A DNA stretch of 64,000 nt from Bacillota bacterium (GCA_012837715.1 DUQR01000033.1:111679-175678); one strand, 5' to 3'. Positions 9,305 through 17,898 are shown, counted from the stretch's first letter. The notes: a model not told the origin generated them from the letters alone. Made by a program: numbers and translations.

Positions 9305-9462
9305 AGCACCGGCTTTCTTTTTCCGGCTGCCGCGATCTGCTTTACGAAGGCCGATTATTCAAGTCCACTTTGCTCAGGCCTTTGGGATTTAGGAGTTTTT
9401 GGCAGGAAATACCTCCCCGCGGTGGAATAAGTGGTTATAACGATCGAGGGGGGTCCGTATCT

Positions 9463-10380
9463 ATGGTCTTTTACACCGGAAAACTCCGGCTTAAACCGTT
9501 GGTTATTTTTAGTTTACTTCTACTCCTTATTTTTAAAGCAACCACAGCCTTGGGTAAGTTACCGGCCGCTCCAGCCCCGGCCATCTGGCAAGTCACCGGC
9601 GGGCAGGGTGCAGCCTACTTCCTTACTGGCCTCAATGTGGGAAATGACGATTTCTATCCGCTCAATCCCAAGATTGAAGCCTTATATGCCGCCAGTGACA
9701 ACCTGGTGGTGTCGGTCGATTTAACCAAGATTGAACCGGAAAATCTTAACACCTCGATCCTAGAGGCCGCGCTATATCCGGAAGGACAAACCATTGCCGA
9801 CCACCTTTCACCGGCGGAGATCCAACGCCTTACACAGGTTTTAACTGGGTATGGCTTGGTCTTCGAGCAACTGGTCCAATTTCGCCCTTGGTTTTTGCTG
9901 GTAACCATCGAAGCCATACATCAACAAACCATGGGCTACTTTCCCGACCAAAGTCTGGAGATCTATTTCTTGAATAAAACCGACGGAAAAAGAATCATCG
10001 GGTTGGAAAGCCCCCTGGAACAAGCAACTCTCCTGGCCCAATTCCCGCCGGCCATCGAAAAAATGTTACTGCTTGAAACTTTGAACTCCGATTTAGCCAA
10101 GGAAACGGAAGACTTGGTCACCGCTTGGTGGACAGGGGATCTGGAAAAGCTGGAAGCGCTAATCTTCGCCCATCAAAATGATCCGGCTTATTTCAACTAC
10201 TATGATCAGGTTTACTTCCGCCGAAACCGCCGGATGGTAGAAAAGATCGAAGAACTCCTCGCCACCGGTGGGAGTTATTTTCTCCTCCTCCCCTGCGGCC
10301 ATTTTCTTGGGGAGCAAGGAATCATCGCCCTTCTCCAAGCCAAAGGTTGTACCGTCGAACGCCTGTCCCTCCCCAACTAA
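9463..10380 (+). CDS. TraB/GumN (PrgY-like) family exported or membrane-anchored protein
   Basis: A 305-residue protein with an N-terminal hydrophobic segment (~residues 10-27) that acts as signal or anchor. Its C-terminal LLPCGHFLGEQGIIALLQAKG corresponds to the terminal GxxHLxGxxGxxxLLxxxG signature of GumN/TraB proteins, which are predicted metallohydrolase-like. Two further conserved regions (VSVDLTKIEPENL and the glutamate-rich LLAQFPPAIEKMLLLE stretch) agree. The start at ATG 9463 has GAGGGGGG 9 nt upstream. The ~160-nt leader contains TTTTTGGCAGGAAATACC, partly repeated upstream of the FG-GAP gene. Confidence 0.72.
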   Translation: MVFYTGKLRLKPLVIFSLLLLLIFKATTALGKLPAAPAPAIWQVTGGQGAAYFLTGLNVGNDDFYPLNPKIEALYAASDNLVVSVDLTKIEPENLNTSILEAALYPEGQTIADHLSPAEIQRLTQVLTGYGLVFEQLVQFRPWFLLVTIEAIHQQTMGYFPDQSLEIYFLNKTDGKRIIGLESPLEQATLLAQFPPAIEKMLLLETLNSDLAKETEDLVTAWWTGDLEKLEALIFAHQNDPAYFNYYDQVYFRRNRRMVEKIEELLATGGSYFLLLPCGHFLGEQGIIALLQAKGCTVERLSLPN

Positions 10381-10416
10381 ACGGTGGCCACACGGCTTTC
10401 GCCCGTAAAAAAGAGA

Positions 10417-12351
10417 CTAGCGAAAACTGGCCCGGTCCACCAAGACCAAAGCACTCAGGGGTTCCACCTCTACCTCCGGCCCGGTGACATAACCCAAAGC
10501 TTTTACGCCAGCCTGCCGCTGGTCGACCACCACCACCCATTCGCCGGCGGGCAACGCCACTGAGACCGGCGTGGTCCGGGCGTTAAAAAGAGCAACGATC
10601 AGCCGCCAAGGATCGCCGTTGGCATGCTCGCCCAAGGTATACCCGATCAACTGCGTGGGTAAATCCATAAAACGAAGGTGGGCTTGGATCTGTTCGGTGG
10701 TACACAGCCGAAAAGCCGGGTGGGCTTTCCGCAGGGTGATTAAACCCCGGTAATAGGCATAAACCTCAAAGTAGCGGGCTTTCCGGGCCCAGTCCAATTG
10801 ATTGACGGCATCAGGAGCTAAATAACTGTTACTGTTGCCGCCTTTCGTCCGGAGAAAATCCTGACCGGCGTGGAGGAAAGGAATCCCTTGACTGGTTAAG
10901 ACAAGCGCGCCCGCTAATTTATGTCTATTGATGCGCTGTTCTTCGCTTTCATTCCCATTGGTAATCATCAGTTTATCCCAGAGCGTCAAGTTATCATGGG
11001 CTTCACAATAGATTACGCTTTGACCAGGTTCCAGAGCCCAAGGCGCATGATCATAGTTCACCCGCTCATAACAAAGCTGCGGGTGGTGGGTAGCGGCAAC
11101 GATCCCGAATTTAACGCTTTCCTCCAGTCCGGCTTGGCCGTTGACAAACCCTGCTTCCAGCTGGTTGAAAACATGCCCTTTGATGCCGTCCCGCGCCGAA
11201 TCATTAAAAAAAGCGATCCCCGGTAAAGAAGGAGCATTACCCTTTAAGGCCGCTTGGTCCCCCGGAAGCGGAGACGGGCCGCCGGTCCAGCCTTCCCCGT
11301 AAAGCAAAAGCCCGGGAGCAATCCGGCCAAGCGCCTCCCGGATCTGCCGCACCGTTTCCAGATCCAAGAGCCCCATCAGGTCAAAACGGAAGCCATCCAC
11401 CCGGTACTCGGTCGCCCAGTAGATTACCGAATCAATGATTAATTTCCGCACCATGGGCCGTTCAGAAGCAAGCTCATTTCCACAGCCCGATCCATTGGCA
11501 AAACTGCGGTCCGGATTCATCCGGTAATAGTAACCGGGGACCAGACGGTTCAGATTTGAATCCCATGAGTTATAGGTATGGTTATAGACCACATCCATAA
11601 TGACGCCGATCCCCTTTTCATGCAGGGCTTTAATCGCCGCTTTCAACTCACGGATGCGCACTTCGCCCCGGAATGGATCGGTCGCGTAAGAGCCTTCCGG
11701 CACATTATAATTCTTTGGGTCATAACCCCAATTAAACTGAGGAGAGTCTACCTCTCCCTCATCGACGGAAGCAAAATCAAAGACCGGGAGGAGATGGAGG
11801 TGGGTCACTCCCAAATCCAGCAAATGCCCAAGGCCAGTTTTTACCCCTTGCGGACCCTGGGTGTCCTGTTCAGTAAAGGCCAAGAACTTACCCTTATGCT
11901 TTATTCCCGATTGGGGATGGGTGGAAAAGTCACGAACATGCATTTCATAGATGACGGCATCAACAGGCGCGGCCAGAACCGGCCGCTCTACCTCGGCCCA
12001 ACCCTCCGGGTTTGTCCGGGCAAGGTCAACCACCATCCCGCGGTCACCATTGACCCCGGCCGCCCGGGCATAGGGATCTACCACTTCAAACCTTTGATCA
12101 TCATGGGTGACGCCATAGGTATAGTATAAACCATGACAATCGCCGGCCACCGCTCCCCGCCAAATCCCCCCCGCTTCCCGGGTCATCGGATAGACTGTTT
12201 CCTCGCCGCCTCTGCCTTTCCGGTAAGTGTGTAACTTGACTTCCTGAGCGGTTGGCGCCCATACCGTAAAAATGGTCTGTTGCGGCGTATAAACCGCGCC
12301 TAAATCATCACCTGCATATAAATACTGTTCGTCAAAGGGATCAGCGTGGAT
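10417..12351 (-). CDS. type I pullulanase (GH13), non-canonical or damaged start
   Basis: A debranching enzyme cleaving alpha-1,6 links in pullulan or glycogen-derived dextrins. The catalytic core is complete: FNWGYDPKNYNVPEGSYATD, DVVYNHTY, YRVDGFRFDLMG (nucleophile Asp), LLYGEGW (acid/base Glu) and EAHDNLTLWDK. Conserved CBM48-like sequence (GDDLGAVYTPQQTIFTVWAP) lies upstream of the first ATG (12184-12186) and remains open to a TAA at 12430-12432. No ATG, GTG or TTG occurs in that extension. The best candidate is ATC at 12349-12351, 9 nt after GGAGAGGAAGGA, giving 644 residues. A one-base deletion near 12405 is the alternative. No signal peptide is seen, so it is probably cytoplasmic. Confidence 0.88.
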   Translation of the reverse strand: MHADPFDEQYLYAGDDLGAVYTPQQTIFTVWAPTAQEVKLHTYRKGRGGEETVYPMTREAGGIWRGAVAGDCHGLYYTYGVTHDDQRFEVVDPYARAAGVNGDRGMVVDLARTNPEGWAEVERPVLAAPVDAVIYEMHVRDFSTHPQSGIKHKGKFLAFTEQDTQGPQGVKTGLGHLLDLGVTHLHLLPVFDFASVDEGEVDSPQFNWGYDPKNYNVPEGSYATDPFRGEVRIRELKAAIKALHEKGIGVIMDVVYNHTYNSWDSNLNRLVPGYYYRMNPDRSFANGSGCGNELASERPMVRKLIIDSVIYWATEYRVDGFRFDLMGLLDLETVRQIREALGRIAPGLLLYGEGWTGGPSPLPGDQAALKGNAPSLPGIAFFNDSARDGIKGHVFNQLEAGFVNGQAGLEESVKFGIVAATHHPQLCYERVNYDHAPWALEPGQSVIYCEAHDNLTLWDKLMITNGNESEEQRINRHKLAGALVLTSQGIPFLHAGQDFLRTKGGNSNSYLAPDAVNQLDWARKARYFEVYAYYRGLITLRKAHPAFRLCTTEQIQAHLRFMDLPTQLIGYTLGEHANGDPWRLIVALFNARTTPVSVALPAGEWVVVVDQRQAGVKALGYVTGPEVEVEPLSALVLVDRASFR

Positions 12352-12595
12352 GGTCTCTCGTCCTTCCTCTCCGCTCCTACCCTCGTCAACAAGGGCTACT
12401 CTTTCATTATATCCATTTTCCGAAAAACATTAGCGCGAACCAAACCTAAGCAGAAAAAAGGTGCTAGACAAAGAACTGCGACTGTAAGGAGTTTAGTGAT
12501 TTACACCTTCAGCCTAATAACTCATTACTTTAACCTCTTACTTTTTATCAGGCTCCCGCATAATTTGTATTATATTACTAATGGAGGAATCAAAG

Positions 12596-13321
12596 ATGGG
12601 CATGAACGAACAAAATATGGTCATCAGTCAGATTTCTTGTCCTGGCGGCACCATTTATACCATCGTCTCCGGTGACACCCTTTTTGCCCTGGCCAGACGG
12701 TTTAATACCACTGTGCAAGCAATCCTCAACGCCAATCCCGGACTAGATCCCAATTCTTTGCAGGTTGGGCGGATGATCTGCATTCCCGTCGCTCCGGGCC
12801 CAGGCCCCTGCCCCGGTGGTTTCACTTATGCCGTCCGCGCTGGTGATACCTTTTTCAGCATTGCGCGCCGGTTTGGCACCACGGTGGCCGCCCTCCAAGC
12901 AGCAAACCCCGGTGTCGATCCTAACCGTCTCCAGATTGGACAACAAATATGTGTTCCGGCTCCAGCCCCGGGTCCTGGACCTTGTCCCGGCGGTTTCCTT
13001 TACACCATCCGGGCGGGAGACACCTTCTTCAGCTTAGCTTCTCGTTTTGGCGTAACCTTACAAGCCTTAACTTCTGCTAATCCCGGAGTCAATCCGAATA
13101 ACCTCCAAGTTGGACAACAGATTTGTTTACCGGCCCCGGCGCCGACACCGAGTCCTGGAACCTGTTCCGGCTTTATTTACATTATTCAATCGGGAGATAC
13201 CCTCTTTAGCCTTGCTCAACGTTTCGGAACAACGGTCGCCGCCATTACCGCCGCCAATCCAGGTATTAACCCTAATCAGTTACAGGTCGGACAACAGGTC
13301 TGTATTCCGACTCTTCCCTAA
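12596..13321 (+). CDS. four-LysM-domain protein
   Basis: A 241-residue protein made almost wholly of four LysM domains joined by short Pro/Gly linkers (APGPGPCPGG). Each repeat has the pattern CPGG..YTI.(S/A)GDT.F.(L/I)A.RFG..., then ANPG.(N/D)PN.LQVGQ.(I/V)C(I/L)P, so there are two cysteines per unit. LysM binds N-acetylglucosamine polymers such as peptidoglycan. No signal peptide is visible; in spore-formers such proteins can be spore coat/cortex components made in the mother cell. ATG 12596 has GGAGG 8 nt upstream. It is divergent from the pullulanase gene. Confidence 0.85.
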   Translation: MGMNEQNMVISQISCPGGTIYTIVSGDTLFALARRFNTTVQAILNANPGLDPNSLQVGRMICIPVAPGPGPCPGGFTYAVRAGDTFFSIARRFGTTVAALQAANPGVDPNRLQIGQQICVPAPAPGPGPCPGGFLYTIRAGDTFFSLASRFGVTLQALTSANPGVNPNNLQVGQQICLPAPAPTPSPGTCSGFIYIIQSGDTLFSLAQRFGTTVAAITAANPGINPNQLQVGQQVCIPTLP

Positions 13322-13363
13322 CCTAAGGCGAACACTAACGGGAGCGAAGCCCCCAAAGATCAT

Positions 13364-13389
13364 AGGCCGGGTTTACACCCGGTCTTTTT
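13364..13389 (+). terminator. intrinsic terminator after LysM gene
   Basis: A stem of 6-7 bp (GGCCGGGT / ACCCGGTC, ttac loop) is followed by CTTTTTC, 45 nt past the stop codon of the LysM gene. Confidence 0.75.
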
Positions 13390-13537
13390 CATTTGAGCAA
13401 GAAAATGCCGCTCGATCCCGGCCGCTTGTCTGAATGATTACTTTTTCCCGTCTTTCCCTGCCGAAGTCGAATGGTATTAACCGCATGACTTGAATTTCTT
13501 GGCAAAGAATTCTTAGCGAAACGGCAGGCGCGAGCGA

Positions 13538-14161
13538 CTACTTTGCCGTTGGCTTGAAACTATTCTTTAGCACTGCTAAATCCGCCGGGCCCCGATAATG
13601 AAAGACGGCAAACCCTAACTTCTGAGCAGCTTTAATATTTATTTCCGTATCATCGATAAACAGACACTCCTCCGCCGAAAACCCGATTTCCCCAAGGCTA
13701 ATCTGATAAATCCTGGGTTCGGGCTTTACTACCCGCCAAGCGCTGGAAAAAACCTGACTGGCAAAGAGGTCTTCTTGCAGCCACGCAAAGTTTGCCCGCA
13801 GATAAGAGAGGATTTCCTTTGGCATATTGGAGATAATCCCCAGCCGGTAACCACCGGCTTTTAACTCAACCGCCCATTCAAGCATGGCCGGATTTAGCCG
13901 TGTCCAGCTCCTGATATCGTGCTCGATTAACTTAATAATTAATTCCCGGTTATAATCCCTTCCACAGGCAGCCAAGACCTTTTGCCAATATTCCTCTCCG
14001 GTGCTACCCCGGTCGTAAAAGGGACGGTAATAGTAATACCAATGATGAAACCGTTCTTGTTCCGAATTTACCAGACGCAGCATGGCGTCAACTTCTTCGG
14101 GAACCTGCTCCGTAGAGAGCACACCACCGTAATCAAAAATAACTGCTTTGATCCGACTCAA
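13538..14161 (-). CDS. HAD-superfamily (subfamily IA) hydrolase
   Basis: A 207-residue HAD hydrolase. The motifs seen are VIFDYGGVL (motif I, with Gly in place of the second Asp as in YihX-type members), ISNM (motif II), the lysine in VVKPEP (motif III) and LFIDDTEIN (motif IV, Asp pair). The expected activity is phosphatase-like on a sugar phosphate or nucleotide; the substrate is unknown. TTG 14159-14161 is favoured because GGGGG lies 9 nt upstream. A GTG three codons further upstream touches that ribosome site. Confidence 0.8.
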   Translation of the reverse strand: MSRIKAVIFDYGGVLSTEQVPEEVDAMLRLVNSEQERFHHWYYYYRPFYDRGSTGEEYWQKVLAACGRDYNRELIIKLIEHDIRSWTRLNPAMLEWAVELKAGGYRLGIISNMPKEILSYLRANFAWLQEDLFASQVFSSAWRVVKPEPRIYQISLGEIGFSAEECLFIDDTEINIKAAQKLGFAVFHYRGPADLAVLKNSFKPTAK

Positions 14162-14214
14162 GAAGAACACCCCCTAAAGCATAGATTTGGACAAGACACC
14201 AATTCCCCCTTCTC

Positions 14215-14244
14215 TTGACTTGAAATCCCGAATTACGGTATACT
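14215..14244 (+). promoter_or_regulatory. sigma-A type promoter of the barrel-protein gene
   Basis: TTGACT (14215-14220), an 18-nt spacer and TATACT (14239-14244) form a good vegetative promoter. It gives a leader of ~155 nt to the ATG at 14407. The leader contains a small hairpin (AATGGC ctga GCCATT, 14366-14381) but no riboswitch class that I recognise. Confidence 0.65.
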
Positions 14245-14406
14245 TGTTTTGTTACTAACTTATAGATATTTGTATATCTTTCCCTTCCACCTGTAATTTA
14301 AGCAGCCGCCACATCAGTAATTTATGCGAAGTCGGGTGAACAACTAGAGCTCTTTTCAGGTAGGAATGGCCTGAGCCATTATTTTCTTTCATCAAGGAGG
14401 ATTATT

Positions 14407-15093
14407 ATGAGAAAACCAGTCTTGTCGTTGTTTCTTTTGTTTCTGCTCTTCCTCTGGAGCGGACAGGCGGTGATGGCCAATCCCCTTTTTGTCCATTTTG
14501 AACTCGATTTCTTCAACCGGGGTATAAACATCTTTAACACCGAAACTTTTAAAAGATACCATCAAGTTGATCTCAGCTATTATTTTAACGACGATTGTAA
14601 ACTGGGGTTTATCTATAACTGGTGCGACCATGTCAACAGTAATATTTCCACCCATAAGATCACACCATGGCAAATAACCCTGAAGGAAGATACATACCGG
14701 CTCGATGCGCTTCTGGTCAATGATCTGATCAATCATCAACAAACTTATAGTTATTACGTAGGGACCTATCCTACCTACCCCTTTGGTGAGGAGCACAACT
14801 ATTCCTTCGAGCTTAAACTAGGGATTAAGTTTGCTTCAGACCGGATCACTGCCGATCTAGGGGGGATGATTCGCAAGGGCGGTTTTTGGCTGGCCCTTAA
14901 CCTTTTAAGCCCAATGGACGCCAAATTAAGGGATGAATCCGATGGCAAAAACAACATCCCATTAACCCTCGGCTACCAGTGGCATCCCCGTGGCGACAGT
15001 ACAGTTAGTTTCGAGTATAATAAATTTTTGTTGCCTTCCGACACCGAAACAAACGCGTGGGCGAAAATCGGTCTGAATTTCCGGTTATTTTGA
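14407..15093 (+). CDS. predicted small outer-membrane beta-barrel protein
   Basis: A 228-residue protein with a strong signal peptide (residues 4-24, cleavage near AVMA-NP). The mature part alternates polar and hydrophobic residues, is rich in Tyr, Phe and Gly, and ends in KIGLNFRLF. A final strand with C-terminal Phe is the recognition signal for the BAM machinery, and bamA is present in this window. The ~12 predicted short strands fit a small barrel or lipid-interacting protein. It has no recognised family name. AAGGAGG precedes the ATG at ideal spacing. The promoter at 14215 and terminator at 15255 suggest a single-gene unit. Confidence 0.68.
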   Translation: MRKPVLSLFLLFLLFLWSGQAVMANPLFVHFELDFFNRGINIFNTETFKRYHQVDLSYYFNDDCKLGFIYNWCDHVNSNISTHKITPWQITLKEDTYRLDALLVNDLINHQQTYSYYVGTYPTYPFGEEHNYSFELKLGIKFASDRITADLGGMIRKGGFWLALNLLSPMDAKLRDESDGKNNIPLTLGYQWHPRGDSTVSFEYNKFLLPSDTETNAWAKIGLNFRLF

Positions 15094-15155
15094 CCCGTAG
15101 CGAGCTTTGCCTTTGACACTTCCCTTCCACATCGATGATTAGCTTTTACAGGTTT

Positions 15156-15235
15156 AGCTTTTTCCGTTGTCCCATTGAATAAGGTTCCGATACAGGTATA
15201 TTGTATTGGGATGCTTAAAGGCAACGGAAAAGTCC
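15156..15235. repeat. dispersed inverted-repeat element, copy 1 (80 bp)
   Basis: Ends AGCTTTTTCCGTTGT (15156-15170) and CAACGGAAAAGTCC (15222-15235) are inverted copies. The adjacent CCCATTGAATAAGGTTCC and TTGTATTGGGATGCTT continue the imperfect symmetry. It lies between the barrel gene and its terminator. Confidence 0.75.
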
Positions 15236-15254
15236 GCTCTGCGCATAAAACGAG

Positions 15255-15280
15255 AAACTGCCTGAAGGAGGCAGTTTTTT
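15255..15280 (+). terminator. intrinsic terminator
   Basis: Perfect 9-bp stem AAACTGCCT/AGGCAGTTT with GAAGG loop followed by further T residues; downstream of the barrel-protein gene and repeat copy 1. Confidence 0.85.
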
Positions 15281-15416
15281 GTATGATCCGTTTGGTCGAT
15301 GCTCATTATTCATAAGGAATATAGTTTTATGCTGAAATCTTGGTGCCTCCAGTCAGCACGATGAATACCTTAATATCAGGATTTGTAAGTTACTCAGTCC
15401 ATGAGGAGGTGCCTAA

Positions 15417-16409
15417 ATGTCCGAAAAGGGTGAAAGCAAAGTTGAAACCACCCAAGCCCCTAACTTGACACAACCTACCTGCCCGCCTGGGGGTATTCTT
15501 TATACGGTACGTTCCGGGGATACGCTATTTTCAATTGCTAACCGTTTTGGTATTTCCGTAGAATGCCTACGCCGCTTTAACCCACAGGTCGTCGGGGACC
15601 AAATCTTCCCCGGTCAGGTCCTGTGTATCCCGCCGGCCAGCGCTTGTGTGCCAACGCCGACTTGCCCACCAGGTGGAATCCTTTATACGGTCCAGCCCGG
15701 TGATACGTTGTTCAGCATCGCCAACCGCTTCGGAATTCCTTTAGATTGCTTGCGTCGCTTTAATCCGCAGGTCGTCGGGGACCAAATCTTCCCCGGTCAG
15801 GTCCTGTGTATCCCGCCGGCCAGCGCTTGTGTGCCGACCCCGGTACCTTGCCCACCAGGTGGAATCCTTTATACGGTCCGGGCCGGTGATACCATGTTCA
15901 ACATCGCCAACCGCTTCGGCATTCCTTTAGATTGCCTAATCCGGTTTAACCCACAGATCCCGAACCCGAATCTGATCTTCCCGGGTCAAGTACTCTGCAT
16001 TCCACCGGCCTCCGCCTGTGTCACGACACCACAACCCCAATGTCCGCCGGGAGGATTCCTCTATACGGTTCGGGCCGGTGACACCATGTTCAACATCGCC
16101 AACCGCTTCGGGATTCCCTTAGATTGCCTGATCCGGTTTAACCCACAGATCCCGAACCCAAACCAAATCAATCCCGGTCAGGTTCTCTGTATCCCACCGG
16201 CCTCCGCCTGTGTGACAACACCACAACCCCAATGTCCGCCGGGGGGAATCCTCTATACGGTTCGGGCTGGTGACACCATGTTCAACATCGCCAACCGGTT
16301 CGGTATTCCTTTAGATTGCCTGATCCGTTTTAACCCACAGATCCCGAACCCGAACCAAATCAATCCCGGTCAGGTTCTCTGTATCCCACCAAGCTCAGCA
16401 TGTAGGTAA
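15417..16409 (+). CDS. five-LysM-domain cysteine-rich protein
   Basis: A 330-residue protein with five LysM units of 61-64 residues after a short polar N-terminus and no signal peptide. Each unit runs CPPGG..LYTV..GDT.F.IANRFG......CL.RFNPQ......I(F/N)PGQVLCIPP.SAC, so it has four regularly placed cysteines. The ATG has GAGGAGG 6-7 nt upstream. It is a second LysM-only protein within 3 kb but is not a simple copy of the first. The cysteine pattern suggests disulfide-stabilised or cross-linked extracellular or spore-coat material. This is inference; carbohydrate binding is the family property. Confidence 0.87.
   Translation: MSEKGESKVETTQAPNLTQPTCPPGGILYTVRSGDTLFSIANRFGISVECLRRFNPQVVGDQIFPGQVLCIPPASACVPTPTCPPGGILYTVQPGDTLFSIANRFGIPLDCLRRFNPQVVGDQIFPGQVLCIPPASACVPTPVPCPPGGILYTVRAGDTMFNIANRFGIPLDCLIRFNPQIPNPNLIFPGQVLCIPPASACVTTPQPQCPPGGFLYTVRAGDTMFNIANRFGIPLDCLIRFNPQIPNPNQINPGQVLCIPPASACVTTPQPQCPPGGILYTVRAGDTMFNIANRFGIPLDCLIRFNPQIPNPNQINPGQVLCIPPSSACR
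15480..16400 (+). repeat. in-gene tandem repeats encoding LysM units
   Basis: Five direct repeats start at 15480, 15663, 15849, 16041 and 16233, with spacings of 183, 186, 192 and 192 bp. Stretches are identical at the DNA level between units 1 and 2 (around 15585-15655 and 15768-15838), and units 3-5 are nearly identical. This implies recent duplication or gene conversion and likely copy-number variation. Confidence 0.9.
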
Positions 16410-16430
16410 GCGCCTAACGAAAGAAGACAG

Positions 16431-16472
16431 AAGACAAGAAGGCTTCACCTGAAGCCTTCTTGTCTTTTCTTC
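16431..16472 (+). terminator. strong intrinsic terminator
   Basis: A near-perfect stem of about 15-17 bp (AAGACAAGAAGGCTTC with its complement, centre ACCT) is followed by TTCTTCC, 22 nt after the LysM gene stop. Confidence 0.8.
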
Positions 16473-16584
16473 CCCAATTCCAGTACTCCCCAGAAAATAC
16501 CTTTCGCCGCTCGTCCACTCGGGTGCAATTGACCCGCATTTACCCAACCGGGGCCAGCGCCGCTCTCCGCTGACTTGAATTGTT

Positions 16585-16696
16585 TGACAACGCAAAAAGC
16601 TTTGTTTAGAATTTGTTGAGAATTCTTTGTTAAAATTAGTTGGGTGAACTGCCAAACGTTATGGCAGTAGGCAAGTGAAAGACAACATAAAGAGCC
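16585..16696. repeat. decayed or partial copy of the dispersed element
   Basis: The end motif GACAACGCAAAAAGCTTTG is seen at 16586-16604. A second, degenerate, same-orientation GACAACATAAAGAGCCC lies at 16681-16697. No opposing arm is seen, so this may be one-sided remnants. The rest of the gap 16473-16727 shows nothing else that I can identify. Confidence 0.4.
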
Positions 16697-16727
16697 CTGA
16701 TCATAAACCGTCATGGAGGTGTTTTTT

Positions 16728-17888
16728 ATGGACATCCAGGCTAACCTGGGTCGTATTTTTGATCTCTACCGGAAGAATTTTCTCGTCATACTCGGCGCTA
16801 CCTTTCTGACATTTCTTCTTTCTGGCCTCAGCCTTGGACTTCTGGCCGGACCACTGAACGGAGGGTTAATCATCCTCTGTTTAAAGCTCAGTCAGGGAAA
16901 ACAGACTACCTATAAAGAAATTTTTCAGCATTTTGATCGCTTTATACCCACCTTTCTCCTTTTTATCCTGGCTAGTTGCGCCTTTGTTTTAATCTGGATC
17001 ATCAGTGGTATTCCCCTCATCGGCTGGCTTTTTAATTTTACCATTACCCCGGCGCTTTACCTAATTACCGGTCTGGCTCTAGCTTTTACGCTCGACCACC
17101 AATTACCGACTCTGGCGGCGATCAAACGGAGTGTAGAGGTTTGCTTAACCGCACCAAAAACCATTTACCTTTATAGTCTGGTGATCGGGCTTTTAGGAAG
17201 CCTCGGCGCCTGGCTTTTTCTTTTACCGGTTATTTTCACGGCGCCAATTACCCTGTTGGGTATCGCCCTGGTTTACCAGGAATTTTCTGCCCGTGAAACG
17301 AAAAGCATAAGCCTAAACCTAAACCTGGGCCGGAAGGAAAAACGGATCGGCCTTGCTGTCTTGTCCGGACTTTTTCTCATTGGACTGATCTTCCGGCTGA
17401 CCAGTGGCTACCATCTTCCCTTCTTGGGCCGCTCGGTATTTAAGCGTAACCAGACCCAGCTTAGCGATAGAGTGGCCGGTAAGATACTTAGTTCGATCAC
17501 CGGCGGAAAAGTAGAAGTGGACACGGATGGTTCTTCTTTCAAGTTCGGCGAGATGACGGTGGGAAACCAGTTACCGAAAGGATATCCCCGGGATGTGCCC
17601 ATCTATTCTAAAGCGGAAATCCAAAGTTATCTGGGGGTCGGAAATGGAGAAAATTCAACAACCACTTTTTCCACCAAGGAGCAACCGGAGACTGTCATCG
17701 CCTTCTACCAACGGGAATTATCCGCCCACGGCTGGAAACTTGAGACCAGCAATTTCGGAGAATTAACGATTATCCTCGGGGAGAAAAAGGATGGCCGCTC
17801 CTGTTCCGTTACCATTAGTCCTTCGGAAAATGAAGAAACATCCTTGATCCTTACTTTAAAAAGGGAAACAGCAAGTAACGATGAATAA
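16728..17888 (+). CDS. polytopic membrane protein with C-terminal extracytoplasmic domain, unknown
   Basis: A 386-residue protein. The N-terminal ~180 residues hold about five to six membrane segments in a pattern like DUF4013-type or glycerophosphoryl-diester-membrane proteins. A further membrane segment lies near 210-225. It is followed by a ~150-residue soluble domain containing GMPRD-like PKGYPRDVPIYSKAE and PETVIAFYQRELSAHGW, a small alpha/beta module seen in some lipoproteins. I do not recognise a named family. ATG 16728 has GGAGGT 8 nt upstream, while ATG 16713 would overlap that site. It is probably cotranscribed with the CsgG-like gene, with a dispersed element in between. Confidence 0.65.
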   Translation: MDIQANLGRIFDLYRKNFLVILGATFLTFLLSGLSLGLLAGPLNGGLIILCLKLSQGKQTTYKEIFQHFDRFIPTFLLFILASCAFVLIWIISGIPLIGWLFNFTITPALYLITGLALAFTLDHQLPTLAAIKRSVEVCLTAPKTIYLYSLVIGLLGSLGAWLFLLPVIFTAPITLLGIALVYQEFSARETKSISLNLNLGRKEKRIGLAVLSGLFLIGLIFRLTSGYHLPFLGRSVFKRNQTQLSDRVAGKILSSITGGKVEVDTDGSSFKFGEMTVGNQLPKGYPRDVPIYSKAEIQSYLGVGNGENSTTTFSTKEQPETVIAFYQRELSAHGWKLETSNFGELTIILGEKKDGRSCSVTISPSENEETSLILTLKRETASNDE

Positions 17889-17898
17889 AGAAATGAAT

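Noticed and set aside
11578..12129. 183-codon plus-strand ORF inside the pullulanase region
   Set aside because: It is antisense to conserved GH13 motifs, has no family signature and no ribosome site; a shadow of the real gene.
14245..14406. Riboswitch in the ~155-nt leader of the barrel gene
   Set aside because: Only a small AATGGC/GCCATT hairpin is visible; no conserved core of a known riboswitch class.
15480..16400. Regular ~190-bp direct repeats as a possible CRISPR or satellite array
   Set aside because: Repeats are in frame, encode LysM domains and have no short repeat/unique spacer pattern.
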